The notes: a model not told the origin generated them from the letters alone. A stretch of 64,000 bases of DNA from Macrothele yani (GCA_039090855.1 CM077022.1:73928971-73992970); one strand, 5' to 3'; shown: positions 31,861 through 43,811, counted from the first letter of the stretch. A program made the numbers and translations.

Positions 31861-33492
31861 CCCAGCAAAAACAGTCTTGCTGGCCCAGCACTATGTTGCC
31901 GCTTCCGAAACGTCAATAAAATATCCGGGCGGCCAACAGAAGGGCCAGCAGTTTAGGCCAACAGCTGGCCTACAGTTGGCACCCTAATCAGTTGTCACAT
32001 GCCACAACAGGGCCATCAGTTATCCATCACAGGCAGTAGCTGCCACAAGTGGCCCTTCAGCGGCCCTGAAAGCACGTGCCATAAATGATGGCTAGCCTAA
32101 TGTGGTCCGCTAGTTTCCCGGCATTGGCAGCAGGCAATCACGTGACGTAACTGATAGCTTGCCGAATCTTGTCCGTCAATTTCCCAGTAGTAGCCATAAA
32201 AAAAATTCAACTCCTTTTTTGTTTCTCCTTACGAAACTTCTGAATCATAGCACTACAACTACATGTTTTTTTCTCCTTACGAAACTTCTGAATCATAGCA
32301 CTGTGCTGGGAAAATTTTCTCAACAGGTCCGAAAAATGCCTGTTTGGAAACGAACCAAGGACTGTTTGCGTCCAGAAGCGCGCGCTCTACCAACTGGACT
32401 GATTTTGGCACTCCCGAAAGTAGCTTGAAGCTGACGCTCTTTTATGCGGAATGTGTAACGAATGGTGGTTCTCTATCTAATTTTACAATATTGCGAGGTA
32501 TTTTTCATAAATGTCAGTTTCATATAATTCATAAATTTATTTTTTCAACGTACGATTGTTTTTTTACCTTAATGGAACTTCACTTTTTCAACGAGTGTAT
32601 CAACTTAAAGACGCTTTCCAAAGGTTCGAGCTGTCCTTGTCTTGAAAGGCGATTGTTTAATTAATATATTTACCCTTTCATGTCACATTCCGTTACATTT
32701 TTAACGTTGTATCTTTCCTTTTCGCTGTCCCAAGCTACATTTGTTTTAAAGAGGAAAGATATTTTATTATACTTCTCGTTATTTTTAGAAGTGAATTCCT
32801 CCAGTCTTGTGTATTCAACCCATGAATGAGTACATTATATCCACATAGTGTTGCTTTTTATTTTTTTTCTTCAAATAATTGATAAATTTTGTACGCGTAT
32901 GATTCTTCTTTTTTTTTCCAGCATAACGCTTTTTTAATGTTTTTCCAAAACTTTTATTTCAAGCAGTTTAGTGAATGATAAAACGAAAGATTACACAGAA
33001 ATTATTTCTTGTTATTCATCAGAATGGAGTGAACGTATTTTATGGCTGTAACCTAGTAATTTATGGCTGTAATCTAGTATTTCATGGCTTAATCTGATAT
33101 CTTCGTCGACGTGGCATTTTATTAGGAAATTAATTCGCCTCTCTACATATGCTTTTTTTCTTAACATCCACTAAAATAACACAATGGCGATAGCGTCGTC
33201 TTCAACTAACTGGTTCCACGATAGACACAGCACGTGTTGCTTCTGCGCATGCGCAGTTCCGTTTTTTCCACCTGGTGTTGGGGTTTCATCGGTTGCCAGC
33301 TACGGGCCACTAGTGCCACTTGTTAGGTGGCCCGCATTTCACGGTGATGCTACAGGGCATCAATGACTGCCAACTGATGGTGCTGCCACCAACGGACCGC
33401 TACCGGGCCGTGAGCGGCAGATTTCAGCCAGCAGTGACCCATCACTGCCGGCTGGTGGCCACCAGTTCCCCAACATTTGTGTTTTTGCTGGG
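31861..33492. mobile_element. 1.6-kb non-autonomous element, CCCAGCAAAAAC ends
   Basis: Ends are inverted repeats CCCAGCAAAAAC...GTTTTTGCTGGG flanked by TA (31859-31860 and 33493-33494). The outer 280 bp at each end is rich in TGGCC/GGCCA motifs. Related repeat sequence at 8803-8818 reads straight through the insertion point (CAACC-TA-GGTTG region), acting as an empty site. The interior is AT-rich without a transposase. The superfamily is unclear. Confidence 0.78.
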
Positions 33493-33747
33493 TAGGGTTG
33501 GAAAGCGTAAAAAATGACACCGAATTTTTGGTTCTAATAAGCACGTCTTTTGAATCCTTTCCGATGCAAAAAAAAATTTACAAAGTTATTCATTGTCAAT
33601 GGAACGGGTTAGAAAAAAATTAGCCGGATTTCTATGATCGATAAAACATCCAGGTTTAGAAACCGCTACCTATCCCTTCCAGCTGCTAAAAAGAATGTTA
33701 CCAAAATTATCAAAGACATATATTTCCAAATCGAGCAGTTTTTATTT

Positions 33748-33955
33748 ATTTAGAGTAGTGGTTTAACAACCACGGTGTCAATGGGTTATAAGCAGTTGCC
33801 CGTCCCTAATATGGGGTCACTGGTTCCACGGAAGGGAAAGAGCCAGCACCATACGACAAACACAACGTCCATGCCTCACCGGGATTCGAATCCGGACCCG
33901 TCTTGGACCAATGATAAGAAACCACTGCTTAATCCACTGCGCCACCGGGGTGGCA
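33748..33955 (-). mobile_element. tRNA-derived SINE, family A, copy 7
   Basis: Recognisable from GTTTAACAACCACGGTGTCA through CACTGCGCCACCGGGGTGGC. The A tail has decayed to TTTATTTATTTAG on the plus strand and I find no clear target duplication. It sits 25 bp from the solo LTR at 33980. Confidence 0.85.
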
Positions 33956-33979
33956 AGTCTAACAGTTTAAAGAAGGAAT

Positions 33980-34128
33980 TGTGACGTGCCTGCTCCGGAG
34001 GACCCACCTAAGATAAAGGCAGATGGCAGTGAGGGCACATGTCCGCGTAGCTCAGTTGGAAGAGCGACTTATTCCGGAGTGAGGGAACCCGGTTTCTATA
34101 CCCGGCGCGAACGAACTTGTACGCTATA
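33980..34128 (+). mobile_element. Solo LTR of TRIM-like family
   Basis: Starts TGTGACGTGCCTGC. The tRNA-like part runs from about 34041 with CGCGTAGCTCAGTTGGAAGA (A box) and GGTTTCTATACC (eroded B box), and it ends ACGCTATA. The flanking four bases are GAAT and TAAT (one mismatch). Confidence 0.75.
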
Positions 34129-34750
34129 TAATATAGAAGGGAACATCACATAATTCTAGGACCGGTAGCGGAAGAATTTTGCATAATGGAAAAGTTGAAA
34201 ATACGAGAAAAATGTTCTTCATAGCAAAGGCTATGGTTAGGAAAGAGAAATTTTCAAATACGTCTCCCGGTAGCAGAAATAGCGAGAAAAATATTTTGAC
34301 ATTTACGACCCCCTAACACGGGAAATCGGTGCATTATTTAAAGAGGATAATGTTCATCTTTATTGCAACGAATGGCATACATCAAAAGAAAAAATTCTCC
34401 AGTTGGGCTTTTAGAAACTGAGATGATGCTGCAAACAGAAATACACAAACACCACCTAGCGATGGAACTGTGAACTACAAAAAAACTCTATAAGCCTGAA
34501 GCGATTCACAAGGTAATTGGTATCCGGTGCTTAAAGAATTTTCTGAATCGGACTTAGAAGCAGAGATATAGAGAAAAATTGTTAAAGTATTTGCGCCCCT
34601 TATAGCGAAGGAAATGCGTACTCGTATAAAATGTTTTCATAGTAAGTAGTATCTGACCGAAATTTTTTTTTTCAATCGTGTTTTTTGTCCCGCAGATATT
34701 GCTGCAAACGTTCTGTAAACGGAAACGTGAACTTACCCTCTCTTGTGGCA
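34129..34750. repeat. Degenerate ~180-bp repeats flanking the RTE
   Basis: Poorly conserved tandem sequence with recurring pieces such as CAGAAATAGCGAGAAAAAT, TTTACGACCCCCTAAC and TCGGACTTAGAAGCAGAGAT. The same family resumes at 36080-36390. An inverted version flanks the other RTE copy at 55560-56155 and 59385-60075. Confidence 0.6.
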
Positions 34751-34835
34751 CACTTGTTCGTTAAAAACAAATTAAATAACACTTGTTCGTTAAAAACAAA
34801 TTAAATAACACTTGTTCGTTAAAAAAATTAAATCT
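34751..34835 (+). repeat. 29-bp tandem repeat, about 2.7 copies
   Basis: CACTTGTTCGTTAAAAACAA starts at 34751, 34780 and 34809, then runs into the truncated start of the RTE. Confidence 0.93.
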
Positions 34836-36075
34836 TCACTAAAGTTCTTTCACACCGCATGAAGTTGACACTGGACATGGCTCAACCGAGAGAACAAGCT
34901 GGATTCAGGAGAGGCTACAGCACTATAGATCATATCCACGTACTTAGAGAACTAATTGAAAGAGGGAGGAAATGAACTTCCATTGTGCATAGCTTTTATC
35001 GATTATGAAAAGGCTTTGATTCAGTGAAACCATCAGCAGTTACAATGGCTTTGAAATCCTGCGGTATTGAAGATGCATACATTAATATTATTAATAACAT
35101 CTATGAAAATGCAAGTGCAAAGATTCGGCTGTTTGAGAACACAGCACACATAAAAATTGGAAAGGGAGTGAGACAAAGTGACACCATATCTCCCAAGCTC
35201 TTTAATGCTACATTGGAAAATATCTTTCAATCACTGAACTGGGAAAACAAAGGGATAAAGATTAATGGAGATTATTTAACCCACCTTCGTTTTGCTGATG
35301 ACGTAGTCATTTTTGCAACTACCCTATCAGAACTGCAGAGTATGATCCAGGAACTAGCTGACAAAAGTAAAGAAGTGGGATTAAAAATGAACTTTCAGAA
35401 GACAAAAGTGATGTACAATGCTTTTACAAGAAATGAAGATTTATCGATTGATGGAGAAAAGCTGGAGATAACAGACTCGTACGTTTATCTTGGACAGCAG
35501 ATATCAAGTGAATGTCACATTGATGAAGAAATTAATCGGCGTATAAAACTTGCCTGGAGAACTTTTGGAAGAAACAGTACAATTTTGAAGAGCGATATGC
35601 CATTATGTCTTAAAAGAAAAGTGTTTGATCAATGCATCCTTCCAGTGCTTACGTATGGTGCAGAGACGTGGACCTTAACTAAAAGAGACATACAAAGGCT
35701 GCAGACAGCTCAAAGCAGAATGGAGAGGTGCATGCTTGGGGTAACCAGGAGAGATAAGAAGAGAAACTCGTGGATCAGAAAAATGACAAGAGTGGAAGAT
35801 CTCAGGACCAGAGTAAAATCCCTGAAATGGCAATGGGTTGGACATAGTACCAGAAGGACAGACCATCGATGGACAGCCGAAATTTTAGATTGGATTCCAA
35901 GGGACAGGAAAAGACCCAGAAGAAGACCACATGGGAAATGAATGGATGAAATTTGAAAGTATGTGAGAGTAAGATGGAGTAGACTGGCACAAGACAGACC
36001 GTTGTGGAAGAGGCTTGGAGAGACCTTCGTCCAGCAGTGGATTGATAATGGTTGGCAATGATGATTATGATGATA
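34828..36075 (+). mobile_element. 5'-truncated RTE retrotransposon
   Basis: Starts within the reverse-transcriptase gene (AAATCTTCACTAAAGTTC, matching the minus strand near 57400) and ends in a TGATGATTATGATGATA-type 3' tail, which is typical of RTE. It is very similar to the copy at 56160-59345. Confidence 0.9.
34857..35941 (+). pseudogene. RTE reverse transcriptase, C-terminal half
   Basis: A frameshift near 34970 and another near 35010 precede a clean 305-codon frame (35024-35941). It contains KIGKGVRQSDTISPKLFNAT, LRFADDVVIFATT with both catalytic Asps of the RT YxDD-type motif, YVYLGQQISSE, and the C-terminal HxxC-less tail ending RRRPHGK. Compared with the 57-kb copy, the conserved VRQG glycine is Ser (VRQSD), while the FADD motif is intact. 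It lacks the endonuclease domain. Confidence 0.92.
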
Positions 36076-36079
36076 TGGA

Positions 36080-36390
36080 AGAAAATGTATTTTGAATTCG
36101 ACAGCATTTGCATTTACGACATCTAGCGGCTATGTTATGCATCGGGAAAAAACCTGAGAGTAAAGATCATCGTTCTCATGTTTCAAGATTTTAAATTCAA
36201 AAAGAATTTTTCAAATCGGACTTACAGCTGCAAAGAAATGGTATCCACAGGCATACGGACAAAGTGATATTACGAGCACGTACTTCTTTTACAAAAGACG
36301 TACTAAAAGTGAAACAGCGATCGTTTGTAAAGAATGGAGAGAACATCACGCGAAACTCGAATTAAAACTTCTTAGATCATCAACGTTAAC
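36080..36390. repeat. Degenerate repeat, right of the RTE
   Basis: Continues the family at 34129-34750 (GCATTTACGACATCTAGCGG, TTTTCAAATCGGACTTACAG), so the RTE inserted inside it. Confidence 0.55.
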
Positions 36391-36394
36391 AATA

Positions 36395-37034
36395 CAGTAG
36401 TCTCTCGCTAATCTGGCCATTTCTTGCACAGAAGGGTGCCGGATTAGCGAGTGTGCCGGATTACTGAGAGTCCATAAAAATTCAGCTTAATTCTTCATTA
36501 AATGTAATGTTGCAATTACAAGTTTACTATGTGTAGTTCATAAGTATTAAAAAAAACATAAATAGACGAGCATATCATAATCGTAAAAAACACGATCAAT
36601 ACGTACTATATTGTCTCATTTACAACAATGAAATGATCTTTTCATATTTTCAGTACAGTAAAGCACAATATGTATGTGTACGTACTATACATAGTAAAAG
36701 AAACGTACAATTGCAATACAGCACAGATGAAATCTTGCATTTTCTACTCAGTATGGTAACTTCGAAACATGTCACAGATTTTCGTCCGCTTTAATGAAGA
36801 TGCTTTTTGTAATAATCTGAATTATTTTGAGGATCCTTCCTACCTTATTTTAAATTGAATTACATGAACGTTAGTGCCATTTCAAAACAAAACAAGAACG
36901 TTAAAATTGAAAACTTCACTCGTGTATGAAATATAATTCATTCCGGTCTGATATAAACACGATTTCTTCAACCAAAGACCACGCAAGGGGAAGGAGGCTG
37001 GAATATAGAGGGCAGGATTAACGGGAGTTTACTG
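36395..37034. mobile_element. pogo/Tigger-type MITE, 640 bp
   Basis: Terminal inverted repeats CAGTAGTCTCTCGCTAATCT against CAGTAAACTCCCGTTAATCC with TA at 36393-36394 and 37035-37036. The ends resemble those of pogo-family elements. No transposase frame is present; the interior is AT-rich. Confidence 0.85.
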
Positions 37035-37036
37035 TA

Positions 37037-38237
37037 TTTATATTGCCACACCCGGGTAAGAGTGGATAAACCCAGATAAACCTGGTTTTAGGGTCACATG
37101 AGTTTCAATCTCCACCATGCTGGAAAATGGCTCCTCAGCTTATCATGGTCCTTGCTCAGTGTGAGTCATCGAAGACTGAAAGCAGTTTATAAAGATCATT
37201 GTGTTGACGTGAGTACTGCGAGATGATCGGTACACTAAGATGAAGAAGTGACGAAAGCAAATTTGAGTGAAAACTGAGATCGGGGAAGCCCGTGACTGCA
37301 GCGTAACATTTTAGTGAGAAAGATGTTAAAAACGTAACAAGAAATGCACAAATTAACCGAAACACCGTGCAGTTTACTATGCTTTGGAGAAATCATTTTT
37401 TAACGACAGTATGTATGTAACTGAATAGATTTACATTTGTTACAGTTTGCTATCGGATATTTCAGCATATGCAACGGAGTGAATGTTTTAGACGTTTAGC
37501 AAATTACACAAAGCGGGAAGGGAGCGCAAATTCTTGATGCTCGTTTGACAGGAGCATCCGTAAGTTAGCTGAATCCATTAGCTTGCTCGTTCAAATCCGG
37601 ACTCTGCGGGGTTTAGTGGAACGCACTATTTGCGTTTACTGCCGTAAACGTTACCGTATCAATCGCGATCCCGACCAGGGACCGCAGATTCAGGCACACC
37701 GACAGGTGATGCGAACTGGGGAAGCCGTACTCGAGTGGACCGTGTAGCCACCGAGACGTCCCTGGGAGATCTGTTCGCCAAGCGAACCATTCTTTTTTGT
37801 TTTTGGGCTTGAAGCCTTTATTCATTCACAAACACAGACACAAACAAAGTAGACAAGCCTTTATTCATTCACAAACACAGACACAAACAAAGTAGACAAG
37901 AGCAAGACACGTTGAAATAGCAATACACTTTGGTTCAACGCTGTGCAGGCACATAGGAACGCACAGTTTGCGTTTGACAATCAATTACGGACGCAGCCCC
38001 AGTATGGTCTCCCCCTCCCCTGAAATTCTCTCACCCCTCTATGTGCAACATCGTATTTGTACGGTGGTGCCATCTACTGTACTCTAATCTCACTACAAAC
38101 TGTTCTGTCAAAGTCGCTAGACTTGCTCTTATTCCATCCGTTTATGTGTCCTGCCCAAAAGGCGAACTCGCTGTAGGTGGCTGGGACCTAAAATCTACTC
38201 ACTGTGGACGGAAGTCCTACAAAAAAATGGCTCATAC
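37037..38237. other. No recognisable gene; small tandem duplication
   Basis: Mostly unrecognised. A 43-bp unit beginning GCCTTTATTCATTCACAAAC is present twice at 37814-37899. The 37560-37830 stretch has a mixed, GC-richer composition and may be an unrecognised repeat. Confidence 0.5.
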
Positions 38238-39475
38238 TTGCTACGAGAGCATTGTAGTGGTCGTTTCCTGTTGTTATTAGGGTATAATTTGTGTACATTC
38301 TCAATAACGATTGAAACTGCGGAATTGTCCTCAGCGGACGGAATAAAAATAGTTGTTCTGCATGAAGAGGGATATTCTTCAAGGCAAATCGCTGAAAGTG
38401 TGGGCTGTCATCAATCTACAGTTATTAGGCTACTGAAGAAAGTAAAAGATACTGCCGGGATATTAAAAATATGCGTCGCACTGGTAGGCCCAGATCCACG
38501 ACAACCAGGCAGGGCAGAGTGCTCAGAAAGCTAAGCTCGGCAGACAGGAGGCTCAATTCACCTGAAGTGCTTGGTCTAAAGTGACTGATGATACTGTTAG
38601 TACATCTACTATTAGGAGAAGGCTGCTTCACTATGACTTGCGTGGCAGCAAAAGCAGGCGTAAACCACTGTTAACTGCAAATCAAAGACAGCGTAGACTT
38701 CAGCGGTGTGACGTGCCTGCACCGCAGAACACACATGAGATAATGGCAGATAGCAGCGAGAGCATACGTCCGCGTAGCTCAGTTGGGAGAGCGACTTATT
38801 CCGGAATGAGGGGACCCAGGTTCGATGCCCGGCGTCGATAAAAATGACGGAGGAAATTACTACGTTATAGTGGGCAAAACAGCATGTCTCATGGAGAACC
38901 ATGCGATGGGAAAATGCTTTTTTCAGTGATGAATCAGAATTTTGTCTTAATGGGAATCAAAGCAGTGCCTATGTAAGGAGATTTACGCATGAAGAATTTC
39001 ATCCAAGTTGCTTAGTGATCACTGTTAAGCATCCGGTGAAGGTCATGGTTTGGAGCTGCATGTGTGCACATGGCGTTGGGAACCTCCAAATGGTCAGTGG
39101 TACGCTGAATGCTCAGAAATACATCTGCATATTAGAAAACAAGATGCTACAATCATCTAGAAGATTTTATGACAGCAATTTTATTCTTCAAGATGACAAT
39201 TCTCCCTGTGGAAAAACGGTTTCTGGAAAAAAAAATTCAGCATCTTGCTTGGCCACTACAATCACTGCACTTAAAATCCGATCAAAAATTTGTGGTTCAA
39301 AGTGTCGAATGAATTATCATAAAAGGACCCAACAACCAAAATTCAACTCATTGAAGATGTAACTCAAATTTGGAATCGTATTGTTCAACTCAGTCTTTTA
39401 CAAAACCTTGTTCACAGTATGCCAGCAAGATGCAAAGCTGTGATTAAAGGTAAAGGCTGGGCAACAAAATATTAG
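38238..39475 (+). pseudogene. Tc1 transposase relic, split by a solo LTR
   Basis: Pieces in order: ADGIKIVVLHEEGYSSRQIA and VGCHQSTVIRLLKK (first HTH); STSTIRRRLLHYDLRGSKSR with LTANQRQRRLQ (second HTH); then the LTR at 38707-38869; then WAKQHVSWRTM, ENAFFSDESEFCLNG (first Asp), VMVWSCMCAHG and ILQDDNSPCGKT (second Asp). The final Glu region is frameshifted. Removing the LTR and one target copy restores the reading frame across the junction. I could not find its terminal repeats. Confidence 0.88.
38707..38869 (+). mobile_element. Solo LTR of TRIM-like family inside a Tc1 gene
   Basis: Starts TGTGACGTGCCTGC, carries CGCGTAGCTCAGTTGGGAGA (A box) and GGTTCGATGCCC (B box), and ends ACTACGTTATA. 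The flanks are GCGG (38703-38706) and GTGG (38870-38873). The protein context (LQ-W-A of the Tc1) shows the original target was GTGG, so the left copy has one mutation. A 4-bp duplication fits LTR integration, not SINE insertion. Confidence 0.87.
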
Positions 39476-39625
39476 GTACGTTTTATAATTTTGCTTCATT
39501 GCATTTCTGAATTTAAATATTATTTCATTCCTTATGAACTACGAAAACGATTTATTGTGTACACCTAAGTATTAGATAAATGATCGTTTTCATAATTTCG
39601 ACTTGGTCATTATTTTTGTTATGTA

Positions 39626-40850
39626 TTAGGTGTGCAACTTAATTCTCGGCCCCTAACCGCAAGCGATCATAGAACGTCGGTAAATGCAAATAGCTGTGTG
39701 CGATAATGGTTTATTGCAACGCCATCCAACAGCTTTTCAGGTAACCGTAACCACTCACAGCTGTAATTACAGAAGGGACGAAAGTTGATGGTGAAAGCAA
39801 TGTTGTTCGAGAAGCAACATTTGAGCTAATGCCTCCTGTTGGCGTTTCAGCTGAAGATAAGTGCGGAGGAAGCCCAGCAAATGATCTGTGCTGCTTTGGG
39901 TGAGGCTGCTGTGTCCTACAGCACGTGTAAAAAGTGGTTCCAGCGGTTTTAGCAGGGAAATTTCGATCTCCGTGATGCTGAACTTCCGGGACAGCCACAA
40001 AAAGTTGACGATGAGGAACTGGAACAATTGTTGGACGCGGATCCCTGTCGCACAGGAACTCGGAATAACACGGCAAGCCATTGCAAAGCGCCTGCACACG
40101 CTTGAGCGGATTCACAATGAGGGCCGTTGGGTGCCCCACCACCCGTGTTCTTGCTCTCCAGATTCAAGTAAAAGGATTTTCTCCACAAAATTTTGACTTG
40201 TGACGAGAAGTGGATCCTCTACGATAATCCTAAGCGGCGCAAATCGTGGGCTTATCCAGGTCAGCCTACCAACAGTACCGCCAAACCGAATATCCATGCC
40301 AGGAAGTTGTTGTTGAGCATATGGTGGGATCAGCGCGGTGTCGTGCACTATGAAGTTGCTCAAAGCTGGTGAAACGGTCAATGCTGAGCGTTATTGTCAG
40401 CAACTCATTCGTGTGAGTGACTCAATGGAGGCAAAACTGCCATACACTGGCAAGAGCAGTAGGTCGGTCCTGTTGCTTCAGGATAACGCGCGTCCTCACA
40501 CCGGGAAAACGACTTTAAACACGATCACCGACCTGGGATGGGAGATTTTGTTCCACCTGGCGTATTCTCCAGACTTGCCCCGTCGGATTATCACCTCTTT
40601 CGCTCTCTGCACCATCACCTGAGTGATACGCACTTCACTTCTGTCGAGGAGGTCCACACAAGTATTGATGACTTTATCAACTCGAAACAGCCCTCTTTTT
40701 TTCCGCAGTGGCATTCGGCAGCTCCCTGACCGATGGCTCAAATGTATCCGACACGACGGGGATTATTTTCCTGATTAGGTACGTATTCGATTTGCTATAA
40801 TTTGCTGCCAACGTGTCGTGCCTGTGGCCGAGAATTAAGACTCACGCCTA
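39626..40850 (+). mobile_element. mariner element, TTAGGTGTGCAACTTAATTC ends
   Basis: Terminal inverted repeats share CTTAATTCTCGGCC and are flanked by TA at 39624-39625 and 40851-40852. Length is 1225 bp. Confidence 0.92.
39826..40729 (+). pseudogene. mariner transposase, multiply frameshifted
   Basis: Recognisable parts across frames: KKWFQRF and PGQPQKVDDEELEQLLD (HTH region), LGITRQAIAKRLHTLERIHN with [24 protein letters not shown] (first Asp), LLQDNARPHTGKT (second Asp) and LAPSDYHLFRSLHHHLSD (third Asp). The catalytic codons are kept, but the frame changes at least three times. Confidence 0.88.
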
Positions 40851-41380
40851 ATATCTTAAGAACAGAAGTAGCTACAAGAAAACTTAAGACATTTTTGAAA
40901 TCTCCGTTAAATTTCGCATCTAATGATATATAAATTTTATAATAACTATGCAAATTAATTAGTTAAAAAAAGAGTTAAACTTTAAAATTCAAGGTTTTTG
41001 CAGGTCATGCAATACTTCTGCACACCAGTGTACCTGAAAACTTTTTTCCACTGGGGGTAACATCATCAGCGTGGCGTTAAATCTACACGTACGGAATTTT
41101 TTGGCAAAATTACTAGCATGTTGTTCAAAATTTGTGCCCTCTCTTCCCGTACCACATTTAGCCCCCCAATAGTCCACTCAGTTCTGAACTGCTGGCGTGG
41201 CCACTGGATAGAGTTAACCAGCTGACGAACAGGGAATTATTAGCCTTCTGCCCAACTACGAAACAAAAACGCCATTTCTCTCTTCCCTGGTCCAAAACTC
41301 TAGCAAGCACTGTCACCATATGACAGAGAATCATTGGCCACAACTGAACCTATTGATTCACCTTTAAAAAGTAATTTCTC

Positions 41381-41548
41381 TGAAGTATAACGAAGTGAAT
41401 TTCTCCGTCATTTTTATCCGCGCCAGGATTCGAACCCGGGTCCACTCATTCCGGAATAAGTTGCTCTACCAATTGAGCTACACGGACGTTTTATTCTGAT
41501 TCCTATCTGCCTTTATGTCGTGTGCGTCTTTCTGGCAGGTACGTCACA
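41381..41548 (-). mobile_element. Solo LTR of TRIM-like family, perfect 4-bp TSD
   Basis: Minus strand: starts TGTGACGTACCTGCC, contains GTGTAGCTCAATTGGTAGAG (A box) and GGTTCGAATCC (perfect B box), and ends TTATACTTCA. Target duplication TCTC is at 41377-41380 and 41549-41552. It has the best-preserved tRNA-like module of the family. Confidence 0.87.
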
Positions 41549-41649
41549 TCTCCTGGTACGTTACAGAAGTTATCATCGTCTGTCCTGTTTTTGTTTGTTT
41601 GTTTTGAAAAATGTAATGCACGACAAAATATGGAAAAGCATTTATGCGT

Positions 41650-42700
41650 ATACACAGTCGTATCAGAATAATATGACCACCTACCTAATAATGGGAATAA
41701 CCATCCTTGTCCCGGAAGACAGCGGCGAAACGGCGTGGCATGGACTCAATGAGGCCCTGGAAGGTTACCCGTGGCACACGTGCCCATTCGGACAGCAGCA
41801 CCGCGCGGATGTCCCGGGGAGGACGTGGTTGTGAGTCGGCACGTCGAACCTGTTGATCCAAATAGTCCCACAAGTGCTCTATAGGATTGAGGTCGGGCAA
41901 TTTCGCCTGCCAAGGGAGAACGGAGACACCGCTATCGTGTTCCTGGAACCATTCACGCACGCCTTTAGCGCGACATGGCGCTGCGCATTGTCCTGTTGGT
42001 AGACACCATCACCAGTAGGGTAAACGTCCAACATAAAGGGATGCATGTGGTCAGAGAGGATGGACAGGTGGCCATTGGCGTTCAGGGACCCATCCAGTAG
42101 TACCAGTGGTCCCAGGTCATACCAGGAAAACATACTCCAGGCATGCACTCTGCCACCACCGGCTCGTGCTTGACCGACAAACGTGTCCGGGTGTTGGTCC
42201 TTGTGTGTCTGACGCCGTCCGTCACTTCTGTGGAGTAAAACTTTGTTTCGTTGGAGAAGGCTACCTTCTTCCACTCCTCCACTGTCCAATGATGGTAGTC
42301 CCATGCAAACTGCAGGCATCGTTGCCCACGGACCTGGGTTAACATGGGCGCCTTGACGCAGCGTCGACTCCGGAGACCCATACGTAACAGAGTTCGCTCT
42401 ACTGTTATCGGGGACACGTACCTGGGTGCCCCAGGTTTATTTATGTGGTCAACTGCTGCACTGTTGCTCATCGATTGCCCTTTGCCAGTCGACGGAGGCG
42501 ACTTTCTCCTCTGGGGTCGATGGATTTTGGGGGTTCCACAGTTATGACGTCGGGAGGCACTCGATGTACCAGCGGTCCATTCGTGGTGCACCCTTACTAC
42601 AGCACCTCGCGGATAGCCCGCGAAATCTGTTGTTTCTGAGATGCTTCTACCCTTGGCGCGGTAGACGATGATCATTTCTGTTTGAACGTCCGTAAATCAC
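41650..42700 (-). mobile_element. Tc1-like element, right end not found
   Basis: The left terminus near 41650 (CACAGTCGTATCAGAATAAT then ATGACCACC) resembles that of the Tc1 at 52826. I could not find the matching right terminus; the region ends near the hAT-like repeat at 42803. Confidence 0.75.
41685..42675 (-). pseudogene. Tc1 transposase (DD34E), first Asp changed
   Basis: The frame 42082-42675 covers the HTH region and MGLRSRRCVKAPMLT, VEEWKKVAFSNETKFYSTEV. Further frames carry VHAWSMFSWYDLGPLVLLDG, YQQDNAQRHVALKAC and LPDLNPIEHLWDYLDQQVRR, then MPRRFAAVFRDKDGYS at the C-terminus (41685-41960). The first catalytic Asp is Asn (FSNETKF); the second Asp and the Glu are present. At least two frameshifts are present. 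Confidence 0.9.
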
Positions 42701-42802
42701 TACCTCTGCGCAGTGTGATCACGTAACGCACTATGGCTCATCTGTCGTGGCCGGCCACTTATTTCTCCGTGTGGTTGACTTTGTCACGTGCACTCTGTGG
42801 TA

Positions 42803-43035
42803 GAGATGAGCTCAGGCCCGGGCTCGGACTGGCTCAGAATTCACTAACTACCGAAAAACCCGGGCCCGGGCTCGGAATTACACGTCTTGAATTTCATTAC
42901 TGTAATTAATTCAACACGTGTAATTCCAAGCCCGGTTGAACTACACGTGTTGAATTTCATTGTGGATTTGTTACCATGGTGGAAGGATTTTCAATTTCCT
43001 AAGCTAGCTGCCATTGCAAGACAATTCTCTCTCTC
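42803..43035 (+). mobile_element. hAT-like left end with hATC fragment
   Basis: The left block has AGAGATGAGCTCAGGCCCGG and further GGCCCGGGCTCGG copies. It matches in inverted orientation the block at 45735-45833, whose outer end reads CCAGAGATGAG. Inside, at 42965-43027, the frame reads DLLPWWKDFQFPKLAAIARQ, the start of the hAT dimerisation domain (WWK...FPxLAxLAR). The CAGAGATG-type end and this domain agree on the hAT superfamily. I see no 8-bp target duplication. Confidence 0.65.
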
Positions 43036-43645
43036 TCTCTCTCTCTATTTTCATGATGAACTTGATCTGGAAACTGCACACACATATGATAATATTGTGA
43101 TTATTATACTATTAAGCGCAAAGCTTTGTTAATGTTATACAAAATGCAGAATAATCTGGTCTGGAATGCTTTTACGTTCTTTTGCTTAGCAAGACTTGCA
43201 TTATGCATTGTCCGAAGCTATGGACCAAGCAAGGATTAGTTTAAGGAGGTCTGGTATCAAAAAACTGGGAAAAAATCACATTCCCATTTTTTGTATTTTT
43301 TTAAAAATCAAGAATCTTATCTTTAAAATGATGTATTAATTACCAAAATTGTGCAGTTAGAAGTATTGTTATTTATTTTTTAAAATTCCCTCAATCCCGC
43401 CATTTTCGAGGTGACGTTTGTTTTGTAGTGCATCAGGTCGAGTTTTAAAGAAAAGAAGATCAAGTTGAAGCGCTGAGGCATTAGATGCAATTCTCTCTCT
43501 CTCTCTCTATTTTCATGAAGAACTTGATCTGGAAACTGCACACACATATGATAATATTGTGATTATTATACTATTAAGCGCAAAGCTTTGTTATGTTATA
43601 CAAAATGCAGAATAATCTGGTCTGGAATGCTTTTACGTTCTTTTT
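43020..43645 (+). repeat. Direct duplication of ~150 bp with (CT)n
   Basis: A block starting with a CT run (about 43027-43052), then TATTTTCATGATGAACTTGA and CATATGATAATATTGTGATT, recurs at about 43490-43645. The copies differ in CT length and a few bases. Confidence 0.9.
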
Positions 43646-43811
43646 TGTTTTAATTTTGGAAATTTCCCTACATGCTTATTTTTATATTCTCCTACATCAC
43701 TCTAAACTACCTTTACCAGTTAGCATATATGTAAATTATATTGCAAAGTGAAAGACAATAAAAATAAAAAGTGAACTCCGTTTATTAGGCGTAGAAAATA
43801 AGGGAATCAAA

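Noticed and set aside
31861..33492. Host gene in the 1.6-kb TIR element (for example frames at 32159-32664)
   Set aside because: Frames are short, low in complexity and unlike any protein; the region is bounded by inverted repeats.
36395..37034. Decayed pogo transposase gene
   Set aside because: No transposase motif is found in any frame; 640 bp is too short, so I call it a MITE.
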